A DNA stretch of 64,000 nucleotides, from assembly GCA_934047225.1 (NCBI GenBank), contig OW203983.1:36948310-37012309 (forward strand), given 5' to 3'. Every line of letters begins with the position of its first letter. Position 1 is the first letter of the stretch. The notes under the pieces are model-generated. The model had not been told where the DNA came from, made no database searches, and was given only the letters and a program-made list of their open reading frames with translations. Positions 1-35,250 of this stretch are shown here, one piece after another. This DNA is from Ypsolopha sequella. Taxonomy: Eukaryota; Arthropoda; Insecta; Lepidoptera; Ypsolophidae. The translations under genes and the position numbers were made by a program.

Positions 1-171
1 TCAGCAACATAAATCGTTGGAACAAAGTGTGCAAGCAACCCCCGTCGACACTTCCTGCCTAACCGTGTAGTTAGTGGGTGGAATAGTCTACCAGAAGCTG
101 TAATCAGTGCATCCACAGTGAACTCATTCAAAAATAAACTTGACAATTTTATGAAAACTAAAGTGCAGTGA
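1..171 (+). mobile_element. CR1/L2-like LINE, C-terminal reverse transcriptase end
   Basis: Frame 1 reads from codon 5 to a TGA at 169-171. It contains FLPNRVVSGWNSLPEAV followed by a FKNKLD-type helix. 'WNSLPE...FK..LD' is the usual C-terminus of CR1/L2-type non-LTR retrotransposons. A TAA at 10-12 and the window edge cut it. A short tail and an (ATA)n repeat follow, as expected at a LINE 3' end. Confidence 0.7.
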
Positions 172-205
172 TATACACAAAATCAGCTTTTAGCTGCCTG
201 TAGAT

Positions 206-235
206 CAAAAATAATAATAATAATAATAATAATAT
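206..235. repeat. (AAT/ATA)n microsatellite
   Basis: About nine ATA units directly follow the LINE 3' end, probably as its 3' tail. Confidence 0.85.
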
Positions 236-239
236 AATG

Positions 240-2579
240 TAGGTTAGGTAAATAAAGCATGTATAACTATATTTGCCAATAGAAAACCAGACAATGAAAA
301 TCTCAGTATCTGCTTCCGTTAGGCCAGCTGACCCAGGTTTTACTACTTTAATTACGTAACTACAGTACCCAGCAGAAAATAATGCACATCAGCTATCATC
401 GGCTTTATAGAGCGCCGTCCCTGTCACTGAACTGTTAGTGCTTTGTGCGACAGAGATGTCGCTACGATACGATATGCATTATTTACTGCCAGGACCAGTA
501 CCTATAAAAAGATAATTATTTTCTTTACCTTAGTAGAAAAATTAGAATTGTAAAACACATCCTACACGTGCTAGGTTAAATATTTTACGAGGTAGATTAG
601 ACAAGGAATAATTATCTACACAGTTTCAGAGTAAATAATAACATTATCAGTTAATGACATGATAAAATTAATTAAATTGTCGTATCGCGCCGAACCTACT
701 TACATCTAACAAGCCTTGGAACGGCAACGTCACATGCACAACACAATCAGTGAACCATTTCTGTTTACATCATAGTTTTTAACATAATTAGGAAGGTGTA
801 AATAATTTTTAGAGAATTTCAATCAACAATCAAAGTGAGTGAAGAAAGTCAAGAAAGAAATGAAAGATAAATAGTAGTGTTGGTTATGATATCTATAGTT
901 AATCGATTAATCGATAGTATATTCACTATCGGCACTATCAATAGTCAAATAAAAGGTCAGTTTTTATGTAAATAATGTAATTAAATAATGTATGTGTATA
1001 GGTAATAGTTTTATGTCATAAATAATAATATGGGTGATAATAAAGGTTTGGGTTTACTTAAATTTAATTTAAAAAAATACATTGGTATCAAATAAAAATA
1101 AAGGAATAAGGAATAAATAATATTATAAACATATGAAAAACATATAATAAATATATGCCTAACTCCGCCCATTCGATTAGTCTTACTAAGAAGATTTTAT
1201 TTTATTTTATTCAACTGAAGCCGACTATTTGTCGAAATATATCTGGAAACTATTATTTTAATAAGTGTTTTTATATAAATATATAATATAAACTGAATAA
1301 TAGTCAAATAAAAACAATCGATGGTCCCCACGTGCCTCGATATTGATTTTGGAACGCAATCTTAATGTAACTTATTTATTTTATGCATGAGTGTTCTCAC
1401 ATTTAAGTCTCACAGATTAAGGAATTTTCATACTAAGTCATTGACAATAAGCACATTGTCTTTGAAAAGAGTTTTTTTTTTTGTATTTAGTTATTTTTTA
1501 TGATTTTGAAGTGAAATTGTAGTTATTATTAGGTATTTGATTACTTGATTAGTTATTGGAATTACAAAATTATGTTAAACTTTGAGCAAAAACACATGTT
1601 CGATTTGAGTTAAGTATCTAAAAATCTTTTGCAGTTTTGTAAACTATCGATACTATCAGAACTCAGACTATCGATGTTTAACCAACCCTGACAGATTGAC
1701 AGTTGTTGGTTGACAGTTGTACTCAGTGTTGCCACTTTGGTTTTTGCTCTTTGGACACGCTAGAAAGGGCTAAATTTTGTAAATTTTGCCATCAAAAGAG
1801 CTAAAAAAATACTTTAATGGCGGAAACTCGGTTAGTATATTTCGAAGTATTTAAGAACTTCACACCAAAATCTGATGGTGTCGTCTTTGTTCTCCCAGTC
1901 CCGTTCTCTGATATTTTTATATTGTAGATACTATTTATCAATATCTTCAGGTATCAGACAAAATGCTATCTCTAAACATTTAGGTTAGTGTACAGTACGC
2001 GTATGTATGACTACTTATTTAATATGATTTTTATTTATCAAATTGGTTTACTGGAAGAAATCTCTACTTAGAGATAAGTTCGCTTTATACACGTTATTTC
2101 TAAGTGCAATTAATTGTTATTATATGAATGTGTGTACAGTAAATAATAAGAATGGCCTTTGACATACGATGCGTTGCGTTGCGACTGTAATATGCATATT
2201 TTCACACGCTTATTTGAATTCTGGCGAACCTACCACATGTTTCACTTGAGCTCTCATCATCTTATGGCGCTGCTCCCTTGGTCATAGTAGAGCGTGATGA
2301 TATGTACCGTAAAGCTTTCCCGAAGAAACGCTCTAACTTACAATGAAAACTGCAACAAAATCCATCGAGTAGTGTGTACTGCGATAGCATCGGCTGTATT
2401 TGGTGACGATCGTATTTTTATAGGAGGTCAAATTATATCGCCATGCACAAACGTGCAGTGACATCTAGTGACATCCTGCAAAGTCAAGTAGTGCTAGGCT
2501 GCAGATCTGAATCTAGGGAGTTCATTAGATTCCCAATTGTAGTGGAGCTACAAGTTGACTGTCTTTGAAATGTTATTTG
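240..2579. other. Far upstream flank, no gene seen
   Basis: AT-rich sequence with no open frame of note. Several ATCGAT-containing stretches occur at about 900-950 and 1310-1350, besides the DRE box listed separately. No dispersed repeat was recognised with confidence. Confidence 0.4.
1645..1652. promoter_or_regulatory. DRE box (TATCGATA) upstream of tetraspanin
   Basis: This is a perfect 8-bp TATCGATA, the site bound by DREF/BEAF-type factors at many insect housekeeping promoters. A second TATCGAT lies about 22 bp downstream. It is 2.1 kb upstream of the ATG, so any role with the tetraspanin is an inference. Confidence 0.35.
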
Positions 2580-2843
2580 CGCGCGCGAGGTACCCGAACC
2601 GGAAAAGCAGCTTACTACTCAACAGAATAAAGATATTTAAGCCGGATTAGACCGTTCTTAGACCACCTGACCCAACACTTAATATTTAACGATCTTTCTA
2701 TATTCCAAGTTTTTAACCAACAAAATCGTGGAGGCAGGGGAGGTGGTAGTGGATGCACTAGAGTGCAGTGCAGTGGGGACGGCGTGAGGACAAGTGGGGT
2801 TCACGTTAAAGGCAGGTGGTTACAGTGGGAGATAGTGCGGCTA
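2580..2843 (+). other. GC-rich upstream block, candidate 5' UTR exon
   Basis: Composition shifts to G-rich sequence here, including gcgcgcgcgag and aggcaggggaggtggtag. The block ends at a canonical gtaagt donor (2844). It could be a non-coding first exon of the tetraspanin, but no transcript evidence or clear initiator was identified. Confidence 0.22.
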
Positions 2844-2852
2844 GTAAGTGAG

Positions 2853-2860
2853 TATCGATA
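2853..2860. promoter_or_regulatory. Second DRE box (TATCGATA)
   Basis: This perfect TATCGATA sits 0.9 kb upstream of the tetraspanin ATG, at the edge of the only GC-rich stretch in the 5' flank. It is just past a gtaagt that could close a non-coding first exon. Confidence 0.35.
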
Positions 2861-3746
2861 CTGACCATAAATATGTTACTACGAGGTTATTTATTTTACC
2901 GAATATCCGCTTGGCTACTTATTCGTACTAGGGACAAACTGAACGAACTTTTGTTTTGTGACTTTTCTACTCAAAATTTGCAAGCATTTTTAAGAAAATT
3001 AAAGATTAATAGTTATTCAATTTAACCCCACCAGTTAGTCAAAATTAACTACCTTTTACCTATATTCAATATCACTTGTTATCAATACGTAATATTACTT
3101 ATTATGAATTAAACACAGGCTAATTAATTTAGTTGCCGTTTTATTTAAGAAAGTATTAAACATCAGCAAGCAGTATGTACGAGTACCAATACAAAGTAAT
3201 AGTGGATAGAAAAAACAAAACCACTCAGATTACTAATTTTAGTTAGGTATGCCTATTGCGTGCTGCCAGGGTAGCGAGCACTGCGGAGCAGGCAGGTAGG
3301 TATTTCAAAGAACAAGTGAAGCTTCCCTGATTATAATATTGAAATATTTGTGTGTACCTTCCTATATTTAAATAGATAGTGGTCTAGTTAGCTAAGCCAA
3401 GCCCAGGGTAGGCATTGCGTATTTGTCCATATGAGATGCACGCCACTGGTTCCGGCCTAGAGCCCTGCCGAATATCTGGTATCCGGCATCTGGCCAAATC
3501 ACTATCCGTTTCATCTCTTATAAAAACACGATAGTTTTGCAGTAAATCTGGGATAATTCTTAACCTACGGATCTGGCAACACTAAAATAAAACGCAAGCG
3601 CGATAGCAATAAAATTAAATATCATCAGAAATATGTCGTAAATACATACTTGTACTATAATGTTTTAAAACCAAGGAAATTAAAGTATTTATATTGCTCA
3701 CAATACCACTGATAATCCTCCCCTAATTTTAAGTTAACTAGCCAAA
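2861..3746. other. Proximal upstream flank of tetraspanin
   Basis: No coding potential was seen. A TGCACGCCACTG near 3437-3448 matches the end of hAT-type MITEs, such as the one at 61102-61306, and may mark the edge of a decayed copy. The last bases before the ATG include an in-frame TAA. Confidence 0.35.
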
Positions 3747-27445
<23,699 letters not shown>

Positions 27446-28419
27446 GAAAATCTTATAGTGACGTACAGAGGTGCAGCAAGGAATGCGGTTATGATTTAGG
27501 GATGCAAACTTGGGTATGTGTTCTTATTCTCTCTTGTGATCTGTTGTGTCGTCAAAGTTGTTCTTTTTGCGTATAATAATAGCGGGAGGTTTAGGTTGAA
27601 GAAAGATTGGTCTTTTAGGCCTGGAAAAGTTACTGAATGATCTCAAAGTATTTTTGGTATTTCTATTTGACACGAGTGTTCTTCAAAGTTTTATGATTGT
27701 ATATTTTTGTTAAAACAGCACTGCCATTATATATGATGCTAAATGCACACAGTGGGAAGTAATATATTTTTTGTTCAAAGTAATGTGCCATTAGTATTTT
27801 TCTGCATTTATTATATCATATTTATATTATACAAAGAATTGAATGCATGCCCAAGTGCGAATAGAATAAGTGATAGGAATGCTCAAAATTATTAATTCAC
27901 ATCTCTATTTGGCAATTCTACCTAGTAATTTCAACTTAACGCCAATTGAATTTATGTACATTCTTGTGACAATTAATTTGGAGATGTTAAATTAATAATT
28001 TGGTTTTTGTAACTGTAACTTCTTGCCCTAAACATAAAAGCTGTTGGTGTGTAATTTAAAGTATGTAAAAAGGAACGTTCTGTATTCTGTACATCACTCT
28101 AAAATGTATTATGTATTGGACTTTAAGTGTACTAGTGATAAGAGTCGAATTTAACTTAAATGTCTCTCGAGATTTTCCAAACTCCATATCTGACGATAAC
28201 ACAGCGCCTGTACACTCACTTTCCCGGATGTGTTCAATAATTATCTCAAATAAATCGTTATGAAACATGACGTGGTAACTTACCCTAGATAAAAGCTATG
28301 CTTTAATGCCCGTAGGTGCGTTAGTCCAAGCAAATTAGATTCTCAATTTAGACAACCTAACATCAAATGATTTTGAGAAACATTTTGTGGTTTTTGAACA
28401 TTGTTCTGTATATAATAAA
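27446..28419 (+). other. Probable tetraspanin 3' UTR
   Basis: This AT-rich stretch follows the stop codon and has no coding potential or recognised repeat. AATAAA at 28414-28419 is the first well-placed polyadenylation signal noticed. Further AATAAA-like signals follow around 29060, so the true end could be later. Confidence 0.35.
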
Positions 28420-29549
28420 TTTACCTTGACTTATAAATGTAACAAAATTACGGTAGATATAGATTACGAATCAGTGATTTAGTGATTGATTACTGATTGG
28501 TATAATCGTGCTTTCTTTCCATTTACTTAATTTGTAGGGCCATTTGTATACTGATACGATTCGATATTTCAAAAGCATGCATAAAGATTCATCAAACATG
28601 ATTTTTTTAAATTTAAACGCTGGCACTTATTGCATATTTTTTTACCTTAGTAGCGATCTACCCTTCTGTCTGCGTCATGAATAAAAAAATACTTGACTCG
28701 TTTAATTTAGCTTAAATTTCAGAATCAGATAAAGATTCCGGTAGAAAATACTGAAACTTTCTAAATGATGTACCTCGTGTGTTCAGAGCCGCGTTAATAA
28801 ATTAGGTATTGCGACACGGGTTCTAATGCCATCTCTGTCGAACGCGTTGAAAATGGTATATCCTATCCTTCTGTCAGTGTTGGAACATGACGAAAGTGTT
28901 AATTTATGAACGGCTATCTGAAGTTTTGAGATGAACAAAAAGTAATATAATAGATTGTATTAATAATTTTGTCGTATGTTGATGTTGACATTATAGCATA
29001 TATTATTTATATTTTATATATTTATTATTTTCTAAAGACATCATAAAATAATATATAAATAAATATTAAAAATGACCACGTTGCCAATAGTTTTGCCAAA
29101 ATCATGTTCCTCCTGAAACAAGTTTTCAATTTTACGCCCGCGATGAAATCGGCACGATTGTATTGTCCTCGCAAGTTTCATGGAGCGTGCACCTTATAGC
29201 GAAATGAAACAGCATGACATTTGGCCACGCCCACAACTGAGTTGGTCGCGTCATTATGTTTGTTCTTTTAACGTGGTCTCAAGATTTATAAACACACGAA
29301 GTAGAACATATTATTTTTAGGCTTAATGGGTCCCTCACATTTTCAAAGAGATATTTTTTATATACACCTAAATATTATATCTAAAAGAGTGCATCTCTGA
29401 GTATGCGGAGAATCAAGGTTATAGAGTGTGATATCGATGTATTTACGGTTAATTTTCATATTAGTATATTGCTTCGTAACGTCTTACATATTAGGTTTTA
29501 AATTTAATAATTATTATGTGTGGTAATCACTATATTCACAATTATTAAA
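28420..29549. other. Downstream flank, nothing recognised
   Basis: AT-rich, with several AATAAA-like signals (for example near 29060) that could serve as later poly(A) sites of the tetraspanin. No repeat was recognised with confidence. Confidence 0.35.
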
Positions 29550-29615
29550 ACTCGCGTGAGCTGACATACTAAATTATTATTACATACGGCATTACTGTGT
29601 GTGTTAAAGCCGCAT
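29550..29615. repeat. Remnant of the 48187-48460 palindromic family
   Basis: cgtgagctgacatactaaat and ttattattacatacggc match the outer arm and flank of the large palindrome at 48187-48460. Confidence 0.55.
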
Positions 29616-29894
29616 GTAAAAATATTTTTTTATCACAATTGGTTCAAAAAGAAACTGATTGAGACTGGAGAATTTACACTTGAATATTTTTGATGCTGCT
29701 AGTATTCACATCATGTTTTAGCGTTCCATATTTTAATGTAATTTCATATATTTTTCCTAAAATTTTACATACTGCAGTTTAGGAAAATATCATTTCAAAA
29801 TCTACCTCTGTGTGCACTCATTACGCCCTAAATACTACATTTACTACATGGCCCTGGTTATTCTTATGCCTGCTGAAAAATACTTCTGTAATGT

Positions 29895-30074
29895 AGCCGA
29901 TTCTGAAGGTTTTAAGTTTAGTTTTATTGCTGTCAAAACTATAATTTCTACCCTGCAAAATAGTTGTTACGTGTTAAGAACAGAAGCTTTACTTTGCAAT
30001 TGAAGCAATTACTTTGGAAAAATTTAAGTTTTGACAGCACTAAAACAAAAATTAAAGCCTTCAGAATCTGCTTT
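29895..30074. mobile_element. AAGCCGATTCTGAAGGC MITE, copy 2
   Basis: Inverted ends agccgattctgaagg / cttcagaatctgct and arms ending ttgctgtcaaaact / gttttgacagcac. About 180 bp, non-coding. Confidence 0.8.
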
Positions 30075-30195
30075 ATTGTCCCTATAAAGTCTTAGAATTA
30101 ACAGTAATTTTTAGAAGTTATTAACAACTAATAGTACGTGCTTTAAAGTAAATTTAGAGGACGTGATTAATTATATTTTTGTGATTAAGTTTTCT

Positions 30196-30562
30196 GTGAC
30201 GGATCTCGGTCCCAAACTCATGATTGGTTTTCCTATTTTTTTTATAAAAAGTATCAAGTTAAATGTGATTCATTGTATTACGCGAAAAATAGTTTAATGT
30301 CAGTTTAGCTTTTCTAGCAAAGTTTTCTTATTTTATGCATTAATTTATGAATGATCCTGCACAACCACTCTGAAGCGTGTTTGTAGTTGTTGTAAAGGAT
30401 CATTTACAAATATTTGCATAAATTTAACACCACTAGGCTAGAAAAGCCCAAAAGACATTAAACTAAAATCGCGTAATGCCATAAATCACATTAATTTTAT
30501 ACTTTTTATTCAGAATAAGGAAAACAATCATAATGTGTGCGTTTTGGCACGAGATCCGTCAC
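30196..30562. repeat. 367-bp foldback element
   Basis: Outer arms gtgacggatctcggtcccaa / cacgagatccgtcac, middle arms atagtttaatgtc / gacattaaact, and inner gatcctgcacaac / gtagttgttgtaaaggatc all pair concentrically. It is non-coding. Confidence 0.75.
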
Positions 30563-31740
30563 ATGCACCTTAGTATTTTTATAATTTGAAACAATTACGT
30601 AGAAAAAAATTGGCTAGTCTATTTTTGTCCCGGTCAATTACCGAGACATTGATATTAATTTATCATTAAAAATATATGTGAAGGTATATATAAAACAAAA
30701 AGATTCACAAAATTAAGCGAAAAGAAAATTATTAGTAAATAGACGGCATGAAAAATTGCGGTTGCCAAAAAGACTACGTGCCAGTGATTTTATTACGAAT
30801 TATTTTGTTTCTGTCTTGAATGTAATGGATATTAACTTCATAACGCCAGCATTTAAAAAAGATATTATTGCCATTATAAATCTCATAATGTTAATTAGTT
30901 TAATGGAATGTTTAACCAAATAATATGTAAGTATTTCTCTCTTTATTTTATGATAGTCATAGAATGTATTATGTATAAATAATTAAGTTACTATAATTAA
31001 TTGATGAATACAATACAAGCATACAATCATCGCAAGCCTAAGGCTAAAAGGCGTACTTTAAAAAAGTATTAAAAGAATATTTTTCATCTGTTTTAGCCTT
31101 ACGTCATTTCGTCTTAGGGTTGAAAAAAAGCTAACGTGCACAATACCATTTTACACATGGAAAGATATTCTTTTACATGATAATAGAATAAGAATAATTA
31201 TCCCTTTAATGAATAGAAAATAAAATGAGATTCTGATACATACTAAATTGTTTTTGTAAGGAGAATTTACCCAGCAATTTTTCTTGTAATCTTAGCTGAA
31301 TTTTAAGCAACTATGTTTACCATTTGCCCGCAACATTCAGTTTCTTCTTGCAAATTGCAAACCTCCTGAGGTGACAGTTAAAATAAAATATGCTATTGAA
31401 ATTTTGTTTATAGAATTGATTAGTTATTATATTTATAATACTATAAATATTTTTATCTACTCCCATACTGCAATAAGGCAATTGCAACATCAAAAGCAGT
31501 TTTACACTATAACACCGCGATTCTGCGCTGTGATTGACCCAATTTATTATATAACCGCTATATATAATTTATTATATATCAACAACACAGACGAGAAATA
31601 ATTTCCGACCTTATTTCGTAAGCCACGCCTCCTTAATTCTGATTGGCCTTTAAGGCAGCTTTACCGAAACGACGCACCCGAGGTTCATGAACGGATATCT
31701 TCTCATTTTTCGTGATATTGTTAGTTGAAAATATTATAAA
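30563..31740. other. Intergenic AT-rich stretch, nothing recognised
   Basis: One frame at 31371-31601 is AT-rich without motif. No repeat family was matched. Confidence 0.35.
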
Positions 31741-31887
31741 TAAAGACAATATTTTTGAGGGTCGTAGATAAAGTATTGTGTGCAACTGAACATAATTAGA
31801 CATTGGGACAGCCGTACAAAATTATTACGAAACAAACGAAGTGTCCCAATGTCTCAAATTATGTTACGGTTGCGTAATAGTTCACCT
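31741..31887. repeat. Foldback segment, GATAAAGTA family
   Basis: It starts gtcgtagataaagtattgtg and shares its opening with 45525-45660. gacattgggaca (31799-31810) and tgtcccaatgtc pair around a short loop. Its last 42 bp recur inverted at 32019-32060. Confidence 0.55.
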
Positions 31888-32234
31888 TACTAGCTCGAAA
31901 AGCGCGCCTTTGTTGCTTAAAAACAGTGAGCAAAATCGACTTTTGCTCACTGATTTTAAGCAGTGAAGAAAAGTGTTTAAAAACGCTTCGAATTGTTCAG
32001 AAACTCTATTCCTTTAATAGGTGAACTATTACGCAACCGTAACATAATTTGAGACATTGGCACACTCAAGAGAAAGAAAGACAGCAAACATTAGCATGGC
32101 GGCTATCTCTTTTACTCTTATATGAATTCTATACACTTTGGGAGGCTATACACAGCCCCACAGCTTGTCGGATACCATTTACAAGATAAACTTCTCGAAA
32201 TCCTGTGTGTGGCCTCCCAATGTGTATGGAATCC
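31881..32234. repeat. Dispersed repeat, 'TTCACCT..TAGCTCG' family copy 2
   Basis: It is collinear with 10541-10857 except for a block at 32019-32060. That block is an inverted copy of the sequence just outside its left end and is absent from copy 1. Confidence 0.75.
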
Positions 32235-33382
32235 GTACCATAGACTATAGACTCCGAATAAACAACTGACCTCTAAAGTAATACTAGGTGAAAATACTAT
32301 TATTGGTTTTTACGCGATGCACTAAATAACAATTTGTTCAAACAGACATACAACAATGACCTTGCATTGATCGATTAGTATGTGATACTACTCGTCGGGT
32401 AGACGAACAAAAAGGACAAGTATGGGGTGGAAAAATTCAAAGATCCAGGTAAGAATTACGGTAGCTCAGTTGGGAAATTATAAAAAAATGACACAAGACG
32501 AGAAACAGGTCCTTTTTTATATATTTGCTATCTTCGATATGTAAATACAGACTTTATAATTTATTTTTATGTTATTTAGTCCACTGTATTGAACAAAGTA
32601 CCGAATGTAATTTTTCAATTTAAAATCTGGAAAGTAGTGGGACAAGTGTTGTTATGTAAAGATGAGTGCCTGACCGCCTGACCTTTGTGATTTATGTTTC
32701 TATGCCATATCACAATTTTTCTTTATTCCTTTCTCTTGCGTCCAGTCTTCACTGCCCGAAGACTGCCAGTCGGAGATCTTGGAGTTGGCCAGTATTTTTC
32801 CACGAGTCCTGGTTCCATTGCAAAGTTCAGAGGCAAGATGTGGCTCTTCCGTTTCCATTCTTCTTTCTCTGTATCTTCTCTCTCTGTTATCTCTATGTAC
32901 TCTCTTAAACGAAGCTGTAAGATAAAAATCTGTATTTTAGTTAATCCTATTAAATTTTAACTTTAGCCGTCTTATGCATTGCTTCTGGGAATTTTGTAAA
33001 TGGAAGTATAGTAAGAGATTGACAATGTTGTGCCAAGAAAAATATTGCAAAACATGGCAAACAAATGATTTTATGTCAAGGCTATCGTTTAAAAGCAGGC
33101 ATTACTTCCACGTATAGCGGCTTTGTTATTATCACCCGGAGAATTACTTTAACGAAATGATAAAAATGACTCTTAATTTCGAAACTAAAATTTATTAAAA
33201 TTACAGAAAATTATTTAGATTTAATTTGTCCATGCTGATCTTAATAAACTACACGTTTGTTAAAAAAATTAGCCGCTTTGTATACAAATTTAAAAATCAT
33301 TCCAAATATACTTAATTATTAAAAAAAATTGAATCCACTGAGTAAAAATTATCCAGGTTAATTTTTTGACATTATCTACCTG
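32235..33382. other. Intergenic stretch, nothing recognised
   Basis: Two overlapping + strand frames near 32666-32960 have no recognisable motif. No repeat was identified. Confidence 0.35.
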
Positions 33383-33436
33383 TTGTCAATAAAACACATT
33401 ACTTGGTAACTGCTCCACTTTATATTTAAATTACAC

Positions 33437-33473
33437 TAGCGACCGGTTTCGTTATACTAACATCTTCAGGCTA
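33437..33473 (-). ncRNA. Hammerhead-ribozyme-like motif, left arm
   Basis: It is identical in sequence to the right-arm copy but on the - strand: TAGC at 33473-33470, CTGAAGA at 33469-33463, GTTA-GTA-TAAC, GAAA, ACCGGT, C, and GCTA at 33440-33437. Confidence 0.65.
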
Positions 33474-33648
33474 TTGTATTAGGCGAAAATGTATTTCGTC
33501 TATTTGTTTACATTTGTGATGTGATGGATGACAAACAAATCATGTTTGTCATCCATCACATCACAAATGTAAACAAACAAATCATGTTTGTCATCCATCA
33601 CATCACAAATGTAAACAAATAGACGAAATACATTTTCGCCTAATACAA

Positions 33649-33685
33649 TAGCCTGAAGATGTTAGTATAACGAAACCGGTCGCTA
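33649..33685 (+). ncRNA. Hammerhead-ribozyme-like motif, right arm
   Basis: TAGC (33649-33652) pairs with GCTA (33682-33685) as stem I. CTGAAGA (33653-33659), one base, then GTTA-GTA-TAAC stem II, GAAA (33672-33675) and self-complementary ACCGGT as stem III follow. The cleavage base would be C at 33681 (GTC). All invariant hammerhead positions are present. Confidence 0.65.
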
Positions 33686-33917
33686 GTGTAATTTAAATAT
33701 AAAGTGGAGCAGTTACCAAGTAATGTGATTTATTGACAAGATGTTTCAAATGTTCCATCAAGAACCAACAACGACAAGTATCAATTATCTACCTGATTTA
33801 TGGGAAGAGGGTGGGGGGTGGAGGAGAGGGGGAGGGGGAACTCCCTGTGTCATTTTTTCTTGCCGGAGGTGCGCGGTTTTTTTTTACCGAAGTTTTGGAC
33901 CATTTGAACCGGTCTGG

Positions 33918-34140
33918 GGTAAACAAGCTAGTTGGGTGCGTTTCGTGCGTTTTCAATGATGTAGAAAAAAAAGCCTTCACCGTTGGGTTCGGTTCGGGCG
34001 TCCCGTTATTATTACTGATTTCAATGGGCCCGGCATTAGATATTTTTATACAAAAGCGCACGAAAAGGGCCCATTGAAATCAGTGAAGGCTTTTTTTTCT
34101 ACATAATTGAAAACGCACCCAACTAGCTTGTTTACGAAAA
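33918..34140. repeat. Foldback with centre near 34045
   Basis: gtaaacaagctagttgggtgcg at the left pairs with cgcacccaactagcttgttta at the right. Inner parts (gaaaaaaaagccttcac / gtgaaggctttttttt, and tgatttcaatgggccc / gggcccattgaaatca) pair too. The arms have unequal insertions. Confidence 0.75.
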
Positions 34141-34334
34141 ATGACGACGAACGAACCGAACCCAGATCTGATCAATGGGTGATGGGGTGCGGTTCTGCCT
34201 CCGTATTTCGGGCACAACAAATATGGATCCACAGTTTAAGGGCGAATATGAACCCGCAATCTCCGGATTGAAGGTCGAGAGGAAGAACTCGGAGGCGATC
34301 GAGAGATACCTTGAAAAGTAATGAAGATATTTAC

Positions 34335-34557
34335 CTCCATCAAAGCGTCGTATTCGTTGTGTGGTGACGGCGGTGAACTGTCCTCCGTTTTCATCTTATC
34401 TACGACCAACTCCTTCTTTTTCTTTGGAGATTTTGATGCCCTCGTCGGAGGGGGGTACAACCTCTTCGGTGTTTGTAGTTTGTGGGGAATGTCGACGGGG
34501 AGGTAATCTGGTGTGAAGGTGAACACTGCACGGACCAGCTCGTACTGGTAATCGGTG
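34335..34557 (-). CDS. Candidate coding exon (TDYQYELVRAVFTF)
   Basis: The - strand frame is open from acceptor gattcag (phase 2 entry) to donor GAG|gtaaat. It encodes 74 codons with TDYQYELVRAVFTFTPDYLP, then a Pro/Lys-rich stretch (KSPKKKKELVVDK). The 'F/Y...LY..VFT' pattern resembles the C-terminal part of CLAMP-type flagellar proteins. It could therefore be a 3' exon of the gene at 38127-39520, or of an unrelated gene. No matching donor could be fixed. Confidence 0.35.
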
Positions 34558-34574
34558 CTGAATCTATAAGGTTT

Positions 34575-34835
34575 TCAAATAAATATTACCTACAAGTTAT
34601 AATCATTATCATCATCATAAATTCTTTATTACACAAATAAAAGGTACAAAATGATCGACTTAATGCATAAAGCATTCTCTACCAGTCAACCCAAAGATGG
34701 TATAAGAAATACAAAAAGTAGTTGGTAGGCGTGGAGGAGAAATTAGAAAAGTAAATTAAAGTTACTCTAAATCTTAAATAACGACAAGGTAAATAACCTT
34801 ACCTAAAAATATATATATGCTTTAATACTTATGCA
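34575..34835 (-). mobile_element. Probable LINE 3' end, - strand
   Basis: atcattatcatcatcataaa and ttctttattacacaaataaa followed by a decaying non-coding stretch are typical of the 3' UTR of lepidopteran LINEs read on the - strand. No coding part remains. Confidence 0.4.
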
Positions 34836-35072
34836 TATAGTCTATAGTTAATATAATATAATCTATCATAAGGGTACGGAACTCTTAAAATTATTTGGGA
34901 CCGATGAACTGCATCTAAATTAGACCATTGGTTTTGCGTTTGTTCGTGTGCAATGGAGCTCACATCAAGCTATATACTTGCAGTGCTTACATTATCCCCT
35001 ATAGTGAAGGATATAAGATAGGTACAATCCAAGTCCAAGTCCAAGTCCAATGTGCATAGCTTAATGTATCTG

Positions 35073-35250
35073 TCGTGGCCATATCGTAGAATTGACCATT
35101 TCATGAACTGGTTGGTCAGATCGAAAAGTATGAAATCAAAAACCATTCACGATAGAATAAGGAGCCGAGCGAAGCGGAGCTGAGCGAGACGACCCTCCCA
35201 ATTTTAACAGAAATATGATATGGCTAATTCTACGATATGGCCACGACATA
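35073..35250. repeat. Foldback with CCGAGCGAAGCGGAGC core
   Basis: gtggccatatcgtagaatt at the left pairs with aattctacgatatggccac at the right. The interior has aaggagccgagcgaagcgga. Related cores occur at 42765-43025, 45885-46005, 51855-51950 and 54622-54730. Confidence 0.65.

Larger units (their letters stand above)
33383..33739. mobile_element. 357-bp palindromic element carrying two hammerhead motifs
   Basis: The left arm from ttgtcaataaaacacatta pairs along its length with the right arm ending taatgtgatttattgacaa. The centre holds a tandem duplication of about 43 bp (aatcatgtttgtcatccatc...). Each arm carries the same hammerhead-like motif pointing outward. The arrangement suggests an inverted pair of terminal units from a Penelope-like or similar ribozyme-bearing retroelement. 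No protein is encoded. Confidence 0.75.

Noticed and set aside
33733..34077. Overlapping frames on both strands, glycine- or proline-rich
   Set aside because: They arise from a ggaggaggggg tract and the foldback centred near 34045.
34236..34334. Continuation of the 34335 exon, or a 25-bp intron leading to a YLSIASEFFLSTF frame
   Set aside because: A 25-bp intron is too short to splice, and direct read-through gives a serine/arginine-rich tail unlike the preceding protein. The other frame reads well but cannot be connected.
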